From: RGIG9151 sp963635575
GTDB lineage: Bacteria; Bacillota; Clostridia; TANB77; RGIG9151
Assembly: GCA_963635575.1 (NCBI GenBank)
Contig: CAVHFU010000032.1
Span: 1 to 16,220, forward strand
Length of the DNA stretch: 16,220 nt
Direction of reading: 5' to 3'
Shown: positions 5,764 to 13,589 of the stretch, piece by piece
Numbering within the stretch: the stretch's first letter is position 1
Layout: each line of letters begins with the position of its first letter
Notes under the pieces: model-generated
What the model saw: the letters and a program-made list of their open reading frames with translations, nothing else
Told to the model about the DNA's origin: nothing
The model's database searches: none
Translations under genes and position numbers: made by a program

Positions 5764-8339
5764 GAGATGTTAATGAAATGGTAAATGAGTTAGCAGTCAA
5801 GGCTGAAAAAGCTCTTAGAGAGTATATGCTCCTTGACCAAAAACAAGTCGACAAGATAGTTAATGCGATGGCATTAGCGGGACTTGACCATCATATGGAA
5901 CTAGCCAGAATGGCTGCCGAGGAGACCAATAGAGGTGTGTATGAAGACAAGGTTATTAAAAATATTTTCGCTACTGAATATATATGGCATTCGATAAAAG
6001 ATGAAAAAACAGTAGGAACTATTGAAGAAAATGAACTTGAAGGGTATGTTGAAGTGGCAGAGCCAATAGGAATTGTTGCCGGAGTTACACCGGTTACAAA
6101 CCCAACTTCTACAACAATGTTTAAATCATTAATTTGTGCAAAGGCTAGAAACCCTATTATATTTGGATTTCATCCGTCTGCTCAACAATGTTCAAAAAGA
6201 GCTGCTGAAATCTTAAGAGAAGCTGCTGTTAAGGCGGGAGCTCCTGAGGATTGTATTCAATGGATAGAAGAACCATCTATTGAAGCGACTACTGCTCTTA
6301 TGAATCATCCAAGTGTTTCTCTTATTTTGGCAACAGGTGGTGCCGGAATGGTTAAATCTGCGTATAGCTGCGGAAAACCTGCTTTAGGTGTTGGACCTGG
6401 TAATGCACCTTGCTATATTGAAACTACTGCAAAGCTAAAGAGAGCTTGTACAGACTTAATGCTTTCTAAAACTTTTGATAATGGTATGATCTGTGCGTCC
6501 GAACAGGCTGTCGTTGTTGATAGGGTTGTTCAATCAGCCTTTGAAGAGTATATGAAGGCGAATAATTGTTATTTCTTAAATGATGATGAAATCAGACAAC
6601 TTACGGAATTTATGATGCCTGAGGGTAAACTTAATTCTAAAGTTGTTGGTATGCCGGCTAGTGTTATTGCAGAAATGGCGGGAATAAATGTAGATAGCAA
6701 AACTAAGATTTTAATAGCTAAGCTTGACGGGGTTGGACCTGAATATCCGCTTTCAAAAGAAAAGTTATCTCCTGTTTTGGCGTACTACGTAGTAGACGGA
6801 TATGAAGAAGGTTTTGATGTTTGTAAGAGAATCTTAGATTTTGGCGGACTTGGACATTCAGCTATTATTCACAGCAATAATGAAGGGATTATTAAGAAGT
6901 TTGGCGAAGCGATGAAGGTTGGAAGAATAATTGTTAATTCACCTTCTTCACAAGGTGCAATTGGCGATATTTATAATACAAATACTCCGTCACTTACTTT
7001 AGGATGCGGTTCTTATGGACATAACAGTACGACCTCTAATGTATCTACCGTGAATCTTATAAATAAAAAGAAAATAGCAGAAAGAAGGGTTAATATGCAA
7101 TGGTTTAAAATTCCACCGAAGATTTATTTTGAAAAAGATTCAATTCAATATTTAGAGAACATGGAAGGTATTTCTAGAGCATTTATTGTTACTGACCCAA
7201 TGATGGTAAAACTCGGGTATGTTGATAAGGCATTATATTATCTAAGAAAAAGAGAGCAATATTGTCACTCAAAGATTTACTCAGACGTTGAGCCTGATCC
7301 GGATGTAGATACAATTATGCGCGGCGTAGCAGAAATGCGTGACTTTAAGCCGGATGTTATCATTGCTATTGGCGGTGGTTCTGCAATTGACGCAGCTAAG
7401 GGTATGTGGCTATTTTATGAGCATCCTGATGCTACTTTTGATGGACTTAAACAAAAGTTTATGGATATAAGAAAAAGAGTTGTTAAATTCCCTAATTTAG
7501 GACAATTAGCAAAATTTGTTGCTGTGCCTACAACAAGTGGAACAGGTAGTGAAGTTACAGCGTTTGCAGTTATTACAGATAGGAAGAATGGAAATATTAA
7601 ATATCCTTTGGCGGATTATGCATTAAAACCGGATGTTGCAATTATTGACCCACAATTTGTAATGAGTCTACCAAAATCTTCAACAGCAGATACCGGTATG
7701 GACGTTTTAACACACGCACTAGAAGCATATGTTTCTAATATGGCTAGTGATTATACTGATGGTCTTGCACTTCAAGCTATGGACTTAGTATTTGACTACT
7801 TGAAACGTGCTTATGACCATGGTGAGGAAGATGAGAAAGCAAGAGAGAAAATGCATAATGCAAGTTGTATTGCCGGAATGGCATTTACTAATGCTTTCTT
7901 GGGATTAAACCACAGTATGGCTCATAAATTAGGAGGGGAGTACCACATTCCTCATGGTAGAGCGAATGCAGTATTGCTTCCGTATGTTATAAAATACAAC
8001 GCAACAAAACCTACAAAATTTGCTACATTCCCTAAATACGAATACTTTGTTGCAGATGAGAAGTATGCGAAAGCCGCAAGATTTATCGGACTTGCAGGAA
8101 ATACAACAGAAGAAAGTGTAGATAACCTAATTAAGGCTATAAGACAATTAATGAGAGATTTAAATATGCCGATGTCTATTCGTGAATGTGGTGTAGATGA
8201 AGACGTATTTATGTCGGGATTAAGAAAATTAGCTGAAAATGCTCACGACGACCAATGCACAGGTGCAAATCCAAGATATCCTCTTGTTGAAGAAATTATG
8301 GAGCTTTATAAACAAGCTTATTACGGAGAGGAAAATTAG
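5760..8339 (+). CDS. adhE: Bifunctional acetaldehyde-CoA/alcohol dehydrogenase
   Basis: AdhE converts acetyl-CoA to acetaldehyde and then to ethanol, using two NADH, and works as cytoplasmic spirosome filaments in characterised homologues. The 859-residue length is close to the usual 860-890. The N-terminal aldehyde dehydrogenase half carries the catalytic cysteine C245 in N-G-M-I-C-A-S-E-Q. The link to the second half has the hallmark N-M-Q-W-F-K-I-P motif. The iron-type alcohol dehydrogenase half has the NAD loop G-G-G-S (538-541) and iron ligands D648, H652, H718 and H732, matching E. coli D653, H657, H723 and H737 in spacing. The gene starts at ATG 5760, overlapping the rex stop, with AAAGGAG at 5743-5749. 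The position next to rex and before hydrogenase genes makes it the ethanol branch of a redox-balancing operon. All key residues are present. Confidence 0.97.
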   Translation: MRDVNEMVNELAVKAEKALREYMLLDQKQVDKIVNAMALAGLDHHMELARMAAEETNRGVYEDKVIKNIFATEYIWHSIKDEKTVGTIEENELEGYVEVAEPIGIVAGVTPVTNPTSTTMFKSLICAKARNPIIFGFHPSAQQCSKRAAEILREAAVKAGAPEDCIQWIEEPSIEATTALMNHPSVSLILATGGAGMVKSAYSCGKPALGVGPGNAPCYIETTAKLKRACTDLMLSKTFDNGMICASEQAVVVDRVVQSAFEEYMKANNCYFLNDDEIRQLTEFMMPEGKLNSKVVGMPASVIAEMAGINVDSKTKILIAKLDGVGPEYPLSKEKLSPVLAYYVVDGYEEGFDVCKRILDFGGLGHSAIIHSNNEGIIKKFGEAMKVGRIIVNSPSSQGAIGDIYNTNTPSLTLGCGSYGHNSTTSNVSTVNLINKKKIAERRVNMQWFKIPPKIYFEKDSIQYLENMEGISRAFIVTDPMMVKLGYVDKALYYLRKREQYCHSKIYSDVEPDPDVDTIMRGVAEMRDFKPDVIIAIGGGSAIDAAKGMWLFYEHPDATFDGLKQKFMDIRKRVVKFPNLGQLAKFVAVPTTSGTGSEVTAFAVITDRKNGNIKYPLADYALKPDVAIIDPQFVMSLPKSSTADTGMDVLTHALEAYVSNMASDYTDGLALQAMDLVFDYLKRAYDHGEEDEKAREKMHNASCIAGMAFTNAFLGLNHSMAHKLGGEYHIPHGRANAVLLPYVIKYNATKPTKFATFPKYEYFVADEKYAKAARFIGLAGNTTEESVDNLIKAIRQLMRDLNMPMSIRECGVDEDVFMSGLRKLAENAHDDQCTGANPRYPLVEEIMELYKQAYYGEEN

Positions 8340-8355
8340 AAAGGAGAATATAGTT

Positions 8356-8604
8356 ATGGTATTGAAGGTTTGCGTAGGAAGTTCATGTCACTTAAAAGGT
8401 TCTTATGATGTTATTGAGAAATTTAAAGAACTGTTAAAAAAATATGAAGTAGAAGATGTAATAGAGTTACAAGCAAGTTTCTGTCTTGGACATTGCTCAG
8501 AGGGCGTTACTGTTAAGGCTGACGAGAGATTTATATTAAATGTTAATGCTGACAATGCAGAGGAGATTTTTATAAATGAAATTTTGCCGTCTGTAAACGG
8601 TTAG
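8356..8604 (+). CDS. Small thioredoxin-like [2Fe-2S] ferredoxin (NuoE/HydC-like)
   Basis: The 82-residue protein has four cysteines, C6, C11, C43 and C47, in the spacing C-x4-C ... C-x3-C typical of the thioredoxin-fold [2Fe-2S] domain of NuoE and the hydrogenase HydC subunit. It lacks the N-terminal helical region of full NuoE. A role as an electron carrier for the neighbouring hydrogenase proteins is an inference from its place in the operon. No NuoF-like NADH-binding partner exists in this window. The start is ATG 8356 with AAGGAG at 8341-8346. A longer in-frame open stretch reaching into adhE from 8239 is not used, because it lacks this ribosome binding site and overlaps adhE. It lies 16 nt after adhE and 13 nt before the sensory hydrogenase gene. 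Confidence 0.88.
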   Translation: MVLKVCVGSSCHLKGSYDVIEKFKELLKKYEVEDVIELQASFCLGHCSEGVTVKADERFILNVNADNAEEIFINEILPSVNG

Positions 8605-8617
8605 GAGTGAGAGCTTT

Positions 8618-10324
8618 ATGGAGGAATATTTAGAATTTAAAAATGCAAAATGTAAAGACTGTTATAAATGCCTAAGAGAATGCCCCGTAAAAGCTATAAA
8701 AGTTGTGGATCACCAAGCTAAAATTATAAAGGAAAGATGTATTTTGTGTGGCAAATGCACTAAGGTTTGCCCACAAAATGCAAAACGAGTACACAGTTCT
8801 AAAGACGAAGTGCTAGAGTTAATAAGGAATAATAAAAAAGTTGTGGCAAGTATTGCACCTTCATTTGTTTCAAGTTTTAAAGTAAAAGATTTTTCTATTA
8901 TGAAAATTGCTTTATGTAAGCTTGGCTTTTTCGATGCAGAAGAGACTTCAATCGGAGCAAATGTAGTAGTCCAAGAATATGAAAAGCTTTTAAAAAGTGG
9001 AAAGTATAAGAACTTTATTACGTCTGCCTGTCCGGCTATAAATAGGATGATACAAATTTATTATCCTAAAGTATTACCTTATTTAGCTCCTGTTGATACT
9101 CCGGCTGTTGTACACGCTAAAATGATTAAAGAAGCGGATAGTGAAGCAAAAGTTGTTTTCATAGGACCTTGCATAGCAAAAAAGATGGAAGGTAAAGAAA
9201 GCAAGGTTATAGATGGTGTATTGACTTTTGAAGAACTTTTAGAGTTATTTAATGAAAATAACATTGATCTGTCAATGATTTCTGATGTGTCTGTTGATGA
9301 GGATAAGAAGATTACAAACAGAGCGAAGTATTTCCCTATTAGCAGAGGAATTATAAAGTCTTTTGCTACATTACCTGAGGGGTATGAGTATATAGCTATT
9401 GACGGAGTTGAACGTTGCTTTGAAGTATTAAATAGTATGGATGAGCTTTCCGGTATATTCTTAGAGATTAATAGTTGTGCGGGAGCTTGTATAAACGGGC
9501 CTTGTAGCTTGACAAAGGAAAAGGAATGTATAAACTCAAATGCTACAATAAGGAACTATGTAAAAAAAGAATTAGAAAACAGTATCGGAAATGAAAAGGT
9601 GCAATATGACTTAGATTTTACTAAAGAATACGATAGATTAAGGGCTGGTGATATTCCGGGAACAGATAAGCAAATCGAGGCTATACTAGCTAAGACCGGA
9701 AAACTAAAACCGGAAGATGAGCTAAACTGCGGTGTGTGTGGTTATTCTACTTGCCGTGCAAAAGCTTGGGCGGTACTAAATGGATATGCAGATATTGATA
9801 TGTGTCTTCCATATATGAGGAAGAAAGCGGAATCTATGTCATATGAAATTATTCAAAATAGTCCAAACGGAATTATAGTTGTAGATAATGAATTAAAAAT
9901 TGTGGATATAAATGCGAAGGCAATGGAACTTGGCGGTATGATAGGGTATGATGTTAAAGGTAAATATGTCGTTGATTACTTTGAGCCGACCGACTTTGTG
10001 TTTGCACTAAATGATGAAAAGAATGTTATAAGAAAGAAAATGTATATTCCAAAAACAAAATCTTATGTTGAACTTTCTGTTACCTATATGAAAGAGCATA
10101 AGACTATGTTTGCAATTATGAAGGATATTACAAGTGGTGTAAATTATAACGAGAAACTAAATAGTGTTAAGCAAGAAACTTTTAAAACCACAGATGAAGT
10201 TATAAACAAACAAATGAGAGTAGTTCAAGAAATTGCATCGTTACTTGGTGAAACTACGGCAGAGTCAAAAGTGGCATTGCTTAAGTTAAAGAAGACCTTG
10301 CAAGAGGAGGAGGAAGAAGAATGA
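8618..10324 (+). CDS. PAS-containing [FeFe] hydrogenase, putative sensory HydS-type
   Basis: The 568-residue protein has, in order: two [4Fe-4S] ferredoxin motifs (C12-C15-C18-C22 and C41-C44-C47-C51); the H-cluster domain with ligands C138 (T-S-A-C-P), C185 (F-I-G-P-C) and C287/C291 (S-C-A-G-A-C); an extra iron-sulfur motif with C371, C374, C379 and C396; a PAS domain (about 408-505); and a C-terminal helical tail ending in glutamates. The usual proton-relay cysteine before the ligand is alanine (A137), a change reported for sensory hydrogenases. Catalytic H2 turnover is therefore probably low, and the likely role is sensing H2 or redox state. The phosphatase partner directly downstream fits a known pattern in group C hydrogenase clusters. 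The PAS ligand and the signal output are unknown. Its stop overlaps the phosphatase start by ATGA. Confidence 0.92.
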   Translation: MEEYLEFKNAKCKDCYKCLRECPVKAIKVVDHQAKIIKERCILCGKCTKVCPQNAKRVHSSKDEVLELIRNNKKVVASIAPSFVSSFKVKDFSIMKIALCKLGFFDAEETSIGANVVVQEYEKLLKSGKYKNFITSACPAINRMIQIYYPKVLPYLAPVDTPAVVHAKMIKEADSEAKVVFIGPCIAKKMEGKESKVIDGVLTFEELLELFNENNIDLSMISDVSVDEDKKITNRAKYFPISRGIIKSFATLPEGYEYIAIDGVERCFEVLNSMDELSGIFLEINSCAGACINGPCSLTKEKECINSNATIRNYVKKELENSIGNEKVQYDLDFTKEYDRLRAGDIPGTDKQIEAILAKTGKLKPEDELNCGVCGYSTCRAKAWAVLNGYADIDMCLPYMRKKAESMSYEIIQNSPNGIIVVDNELKIVDINAKAMELGGMIGYDVKGKYVVDYFEPTDFVFALNDEKNVIRKKMYIPKTKSYVELSVTYMKEHKTMFAIMKDITSGVNYNEKLNSVKQETFKTTDEVINKQMRVVQEIASLLGETTAESKVALLKLKKTLQEEEEEE

Positions 10325-11481
10325 GCCTTTTTCTCGAATACGGATACACTTCTCTTAATAAAGTGGGAGAGGAATTGTGCGGGGATAATGTAGATATTGC
10401 AGTTAATGGAAAGTATACTACTTTGGTTTTAGCTGATGGTCTTGGAAGTGGGGTAAAGGCTAATATATTATCTACACTTACTTCTAAAATCTTATGTACA
10501 ATGATTTCTAATGATATAGACATTGAAGAATGTATTGAAACAATAATACAGTCATTGCCTGTTTGCAAAGTTAGAGGACTTGCATATTCCACATTTTCTG
10601 TTGTTCATATAGATAATGAAGGAAAAGGCTATTTAGTTGAATTTGATAATCCACAAGCGATTTATTTACACAATAATAAGGCTTTGGATTTTGAAAGAGA
10701 ACGACTTGATATTTTAGGAAAAGTTGTATATAAAACAGAAATTGAATTAGAGCCGTCCGATGTAATTGTGGTTATGTCGGATGGAACAGTTCATGCAGGA
10801 ATTGGAATGCTTCTTAATTTAGGATGGCAAAGGGCAGAAATTATGGAGTATTTAGAGAAAACAGTTACTCCAAAAATGTCTGCTAGGTGTATAGCTTGTT
10901 TACTTGCATCTGCTTGTAATGATTTATATCTTGATAAACCGGGCGATGACACTACTGTTGCAGCTGTTAGAATAAGAGAAAATTCTCAAATTAACATTAT
11001 GGTAGGCCCACCGGTAGATAAGTCTAGAGATAACGAGTATATAGGTGAATTTATGCATATGCAAGGTAAGCATATCGTATGCGGAGGTACAAGTTCTCAG
11101 ATTGTTGCAAGATATTTAGGCGAAGAGCTTCATACAAGCTTAGACTTTTCAGATAAAGAAATTCCGCCTATTGCATTTATAAAAGGAATTGATTTAGTAA
11201 CAGAAGGTGTCATTACAATTAGAAAGCTTCTTAGTATGTCTGAAAAATATTTAGATGTCAAAGATGTTACGCCTAAGTATTATGTAAAAAATGATGGGGC
11301 ATCTTTACTGGCAGAAGCCTTATTTGAAGATGCAACAAATGTTAATTTTTTTGTTGGACAAAGTGTAAACGTAGCACATCAGGGGTTACCTATTGATACG
11401 ACGATGAAGCTAAAACTAGTTGAGTCATTATCCGAGAACTTAAAGAAAATGGGCAAAGTTGTTACTGTTAAGTATTTTTAG
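10321..11481 (+). CDS. SpoIIE/PP2C-type serine phosphatase of the hydrogenase cluster
   Basis: The 386-residue product has a PP2C (SpoIIE-like) phosphatase domain in residues about 10-218. Metal-binding acidic residues are visible as D22 (G-D-N), D39 with G40 (L-A-D-G-L-G-S-G), D154 (M-S-D-G) and D209/D210 (P-G-D-D-T-T). Such enzymes remove phosphate from serine or threonine. The substrate is unknown, but a partner switched by the PAS hydrogenase would be a natural guess. Residues about 225-386 form a further domain that I do not recognise, with a G-G-T-S-S-Q-I-V-A segment near 255. Start ATG 10321 overlaps the preceding stop. Its ribosome binding site (GAGGAGGAAGAAGA) is the same DNA that encodes the poly-glutamate tail of the hydrogenase. 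No kinase or anti-sigma factor is encoded nearby. Confidence 0.88.
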   Translation: MSLFLEYGYTSLNKVGEELCGDNVDIAVNGKYTTLVLADGLGSGVKANILSTLTSKILCTMISNDIDIEECIETIIQSLPVCKVRGLAYSTFSVVHIDNEGKGYLVEFDNPQAIYLHNNKALDFERERLDILGKVVYKTEIELEPSDVIVVMSDGTVHAGIGMLLNLGWQRAEIMEYLEKTVTPKMSARCIACLLASACNDLYLDKPGDDTTVAAVRIRENSQINIMVGPPVDKSRDNEYIGEFMHMQGKHIVCGGTSSQIVARYLGEELHTSLDFSDKEIPPIAFIKGIDLVTEGVITIRKLLSMSEKYLDVKDVTPKYYVKNDGASLLAEALFEDATNVNFFVGQSVNVAHQGLPIDTTMKLKLVESLSENLKKMGKVVTVKYF

Positions 11482-11493
11482 GGGAGGTATATT

Positions 11494-12027
11494 ATGAGAG
11501 TTCTTATAGCATCAGATATTCATGGTTCCGAGTTCTTTATGAGGAAGTTAATGGAACGATATGCAAAAGAGAATGTTGAACAACTTATTTTGTTAGGAGA
11601 TTTATATTATCATGGCCCGAGAAATTCTTTGCCTGAAGGATATAACTCACAAAAGGTAGCGGACATCTTAAATAATATTTCGGACAAAATTTTATGTGTT
11701 AGAGGAAATTGCGATAGTGAGGTAGATGAGATGATTTCAAAGTTTCATTTTACTGAGAACTTGCAATTATATATAAACAATAAAAAAGTATTCCTCACAC
11801 ATGGTCATAAACTAGATGAGGAAAACTTGGTAAATGCTTATGACATCATTATCTATGGTCATTTGCATACCGGATTTATTAAAAAAGTGAAAAATACAAT
11901 AGTGGCTAATACAGGTTCGGTGTCACTACCTAAGAACAAAACAGCCAATAGCTACATAATTCTTGATGATAACAGAATAGAGTTGAAAGATTTAGCAGGA
12001 AATTTAATTGAAAGTGAGGATTTTTAG
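11494..12027 (+). CDS. yfcE: YfcE-type metallophosphodiesterase
   Basis: The 177-residue protein is a calcineurin-like metallophosphoesterase of the YfcE/MJ0936 type. Metal ligands are visible as D8 and H10 (S-D-I-H-G), D36 (L-G-D), N72 (G-N-C-D), H103 (T-H-G-H) and H123/H125 (G-H-L-H), so all blocks are complete. E. coli YfcE hydrolyses artificial phosphodiesters; the natural substrate is unknown. GGGGAGG at 11481-11487 lies 6 nt before the ATG and starts in the last base of the phosphatase stop. One nucleotide separates its own stop from the start of the next hydrogenase. Its position between the phosphatase and the hydrogenase hints that it belongs to the same system, but it may simply be a passenger gene. 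Confidence 0.92.
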   Translation: MRVLIASDIHGSEFFMRKLMERYAKENVEQLILLGDLYYHGPRNSLPEGYNSQKVADILNNISDKILCVRGNCDSEVDEMISKFHFTENLQLYINNKKVFLTHGHKLDEENLVNAYDIIIYGHLHTGFIKKVKNTIVANTGSVSLPKNKTANSYIILDDNRIELKDLAGNLIESEDF

Positions 12028-12028
12028 G

Positions 12029-13462
12029 ATGAAAAAGTTTGATACAAAAGTTCAACATCTTAAATATAAAGTTTTAAGGGAGGTAATAAAAAAGGCAGAT
12101 GCAGACGATTTACAAAATGTCTATCGCGATGTGCCAAACATTGTAGTACCTGGTCCTAAGGCAAGTATGAGATGTTGTATATATAAAGAAAGAGCTATTG
12201 TTCAAGAAAGAATTAAAATGGCTCTTGGTGGAGACAAGGAAAATCCTAATGTTGTTGAAGTTATAGATATAGCATGTGATGAATGTCCAATTGAAGGAAT
12301 GTTGGTGACACAAGCATGCCGTGGATGTATAGTTAACAGATGTACAGAAGTATGTCCTAGGGGAGCTATTAGCATTATCAACAAGAAGGCTGTAATAGAC
12401 AAAGAAAAATGTGTAGAATGTGGCTTATGTACGAAAGCTTGCCCATATTCAGCTATTATTGCTCAAAAAAGACCTTGTGTAAATAGTTGCAAAGTTAAAG
12501 CCATTAGTATGGGAGAAGATAAAAAGGCTGTAATAGATAATGACAAGTGTATTTCTTGTGGTGCTTGTGTTTACCAATGCCCATTTGGCGCTATTGTGGA
12601 CAAGTCTTTAATTATGGAAGTATTAAAGATATTAAAGGATTCTGACAATAATAAGAACTACAATGTTTATGCGGTTATTGCTCCTTCAATTGTTAGCCAG
12701 TTTAAGTATGCAAAAATTGAACAAATCATTACCGGTATCAAGAAGTTAGGATTCCACCATGTAGTTGAAGCTGCATTGGGTGCAGACATTACTTTATATC
12801 ACGAATTAGGAGAGCTAAAAGAAAAAGGTGTTATGACCACATCTTGTTGTCCATCATTCGTTATGTTTATTGAGAAGAATTTCCCTGAATTAACTAAATA
12901 TATTTCAAGTTCTGTTTCTCCAATGGTTGAGACAGCTAAGCTGATTAAGAGATCTGATCCTACTGCAAAGGTTATTTTCATAGGACCTTGTTCTAGCAAA
13001 AAACGTGAGTATAAGTTGCCTAAGACTGGAGGAGCTATTGATAGTGTTTTATCATTTGAGGAATTACAAGCGTTCTTTGATGCTAGGGAAATAGATATTG
13101 CATCATTAGAAGAATCCTCTTTAGATAATGCATCTTATTACGGAAGAATATTTGCAAAGTCAGGTGGTATTGCTAAGGGTGTACGTGAAATCGGAGAAAG
13201 TATGGGACTTGATGTAAAACCTGCAGTAATGAATGGAATTGATGAATGCAGAGCTAATTTATTAAGATTAAAAGCTAATAAAGCTGTTGAAAATTTCTTT
13301 GAAGGAATGGCTTGTGACGGTGGATGCTTAAATGGTGCGTTGTGCTTAAGCCATGGCCCTAAAAATGCAGCTGATGTAGATAAGTATGGTGAGGATGCTA
13401 AAGAAAAGAGCATAGATAATTCTGTAAGGTTATATGAAATGAGCCTTAAGAAATCTGAATAG
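12029..13462 (+). CDS. [FeFe] hydrogenase with N-terminal ferredoxin-like domains (group B type)
   Basis: The 477-residue protein has an N-terminal segment rich in cysteines (C49, C50, C83, C86), then [4Fe-4S] motifs C97-C100-C105-C109, C128-C131-C134-C138, C150-C154 and C174-C177-C180-C184. The H-cluster domain follows, with T-S-C-C-P (ligand C274 with relay C273), F-I-G-P-C (C321) and M-A-C-D-G-G-C (C429, C433). All four H-cluster ligands and the proton-relay cysteine are present, so it should be catalytic. The architecture fits monomeric group B hydrogenases, which probably use ferredoxin; that partner is not shown by the sequence. Start is ATG 12029 with GTGAGG at 12013-12018; the upstream in-frame TTG 12008 overlaps yfcE and has no ribosome binding site. 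It is the last gene of the operon. No maturation genes (hydE, hydF, hydG) are in the window, and no clear terminator follows it. Confidence 0.95.
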   Translation: MKKFDTKVQHLKYKVLREVIKKADADDLQNVYRDVPNIVVPGPKASMRCCIYKERAIVQERIKMALGGDKENPNVVEVIDIACDECPIEGMLVTQACRGCIVNRCTEVCPRGAISIINKKAVIDKEKCVECGLCTKACPYSAIIAQKRPCVNSCKVKAISMGEDKKAVIDNDKCISCGACVYQCPFGAIVDKSLIMEVLKILKDSDNNKNYNVYAVIAPSIVSQFKYAKIEQIITGIKKLGFHHVVEAALGADITLYHELGELKEKGVMTTSCCPSFVMFIEKNFPELTKYISSSVSPMVETAKLIKRSDPTAKVIFIGPCSSKKREYKLPKTGGAIDSVLSFEELQAFFDAREIDIASLEESSLDNASYYGRIFAKSGGIAKGVREIGESMGLDVKPAVMNGIDECRANLLRLKANKAVENFFEGMACDGGCLNGALCLSHGPKNAADVDKYGEDAKEKSIDNSVRLYEMSLKKSE

Positions 13463-13497
13463 AAGTTGGAAATTACAAATAAACTTCACAAAAAAAG

Positions 13498-13525
13498 TTG
13501 ACAAAAATGGAATTATGTATATAAT
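13498..13525 (+). promoter_or_regulatory. Strong sigma-A promoter for the unrecognised gene
   Basis: TTGACA (13498-13503) is a perfect -35 box, and TATAAT (13520-13525) a perfect -10, spaced 16 bp apart. Start is expected near 13532. It lies 36 nt after the hydrogenase stop. Confidence 0.85.
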
Positions 13526-13589
13526 AGAAGATGTAAGTAAGGAATAAATGTTTAACCTATCCATTTTTTTGGAGGGAGGATGTAGTAAA

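Noticed and set aside
8239..8355. Longer start for the [2Fe-2S] protein reaching into adhE
   Set aside because: It overlaps the 3' end of adhE in another frame and lacks a ribosome binding site; ATG 8356 has AAGGAG at good spacing and begins at the family's first strand.
12008..12028. TTG 12008 as start of the second hydrogenase
   Set aside because: It lies inside yfcE with no ribosome binding site; ATG 12029 has GTGAGG 10 nt before it.
13463..13497. Terminator directly after the hydrogenase operon
   Set aside because: Only a 5-bp AACTT/AAGTT pairing is visible and there is no T-tract, so I do not call one.
13548..13589. ATG 13548 as start of the unrecognised gene
   Set aside because: It is too close to the predicted transcription start and its codons span the GGAGGGAGG ribosome binding site of a later in-frame ATG.
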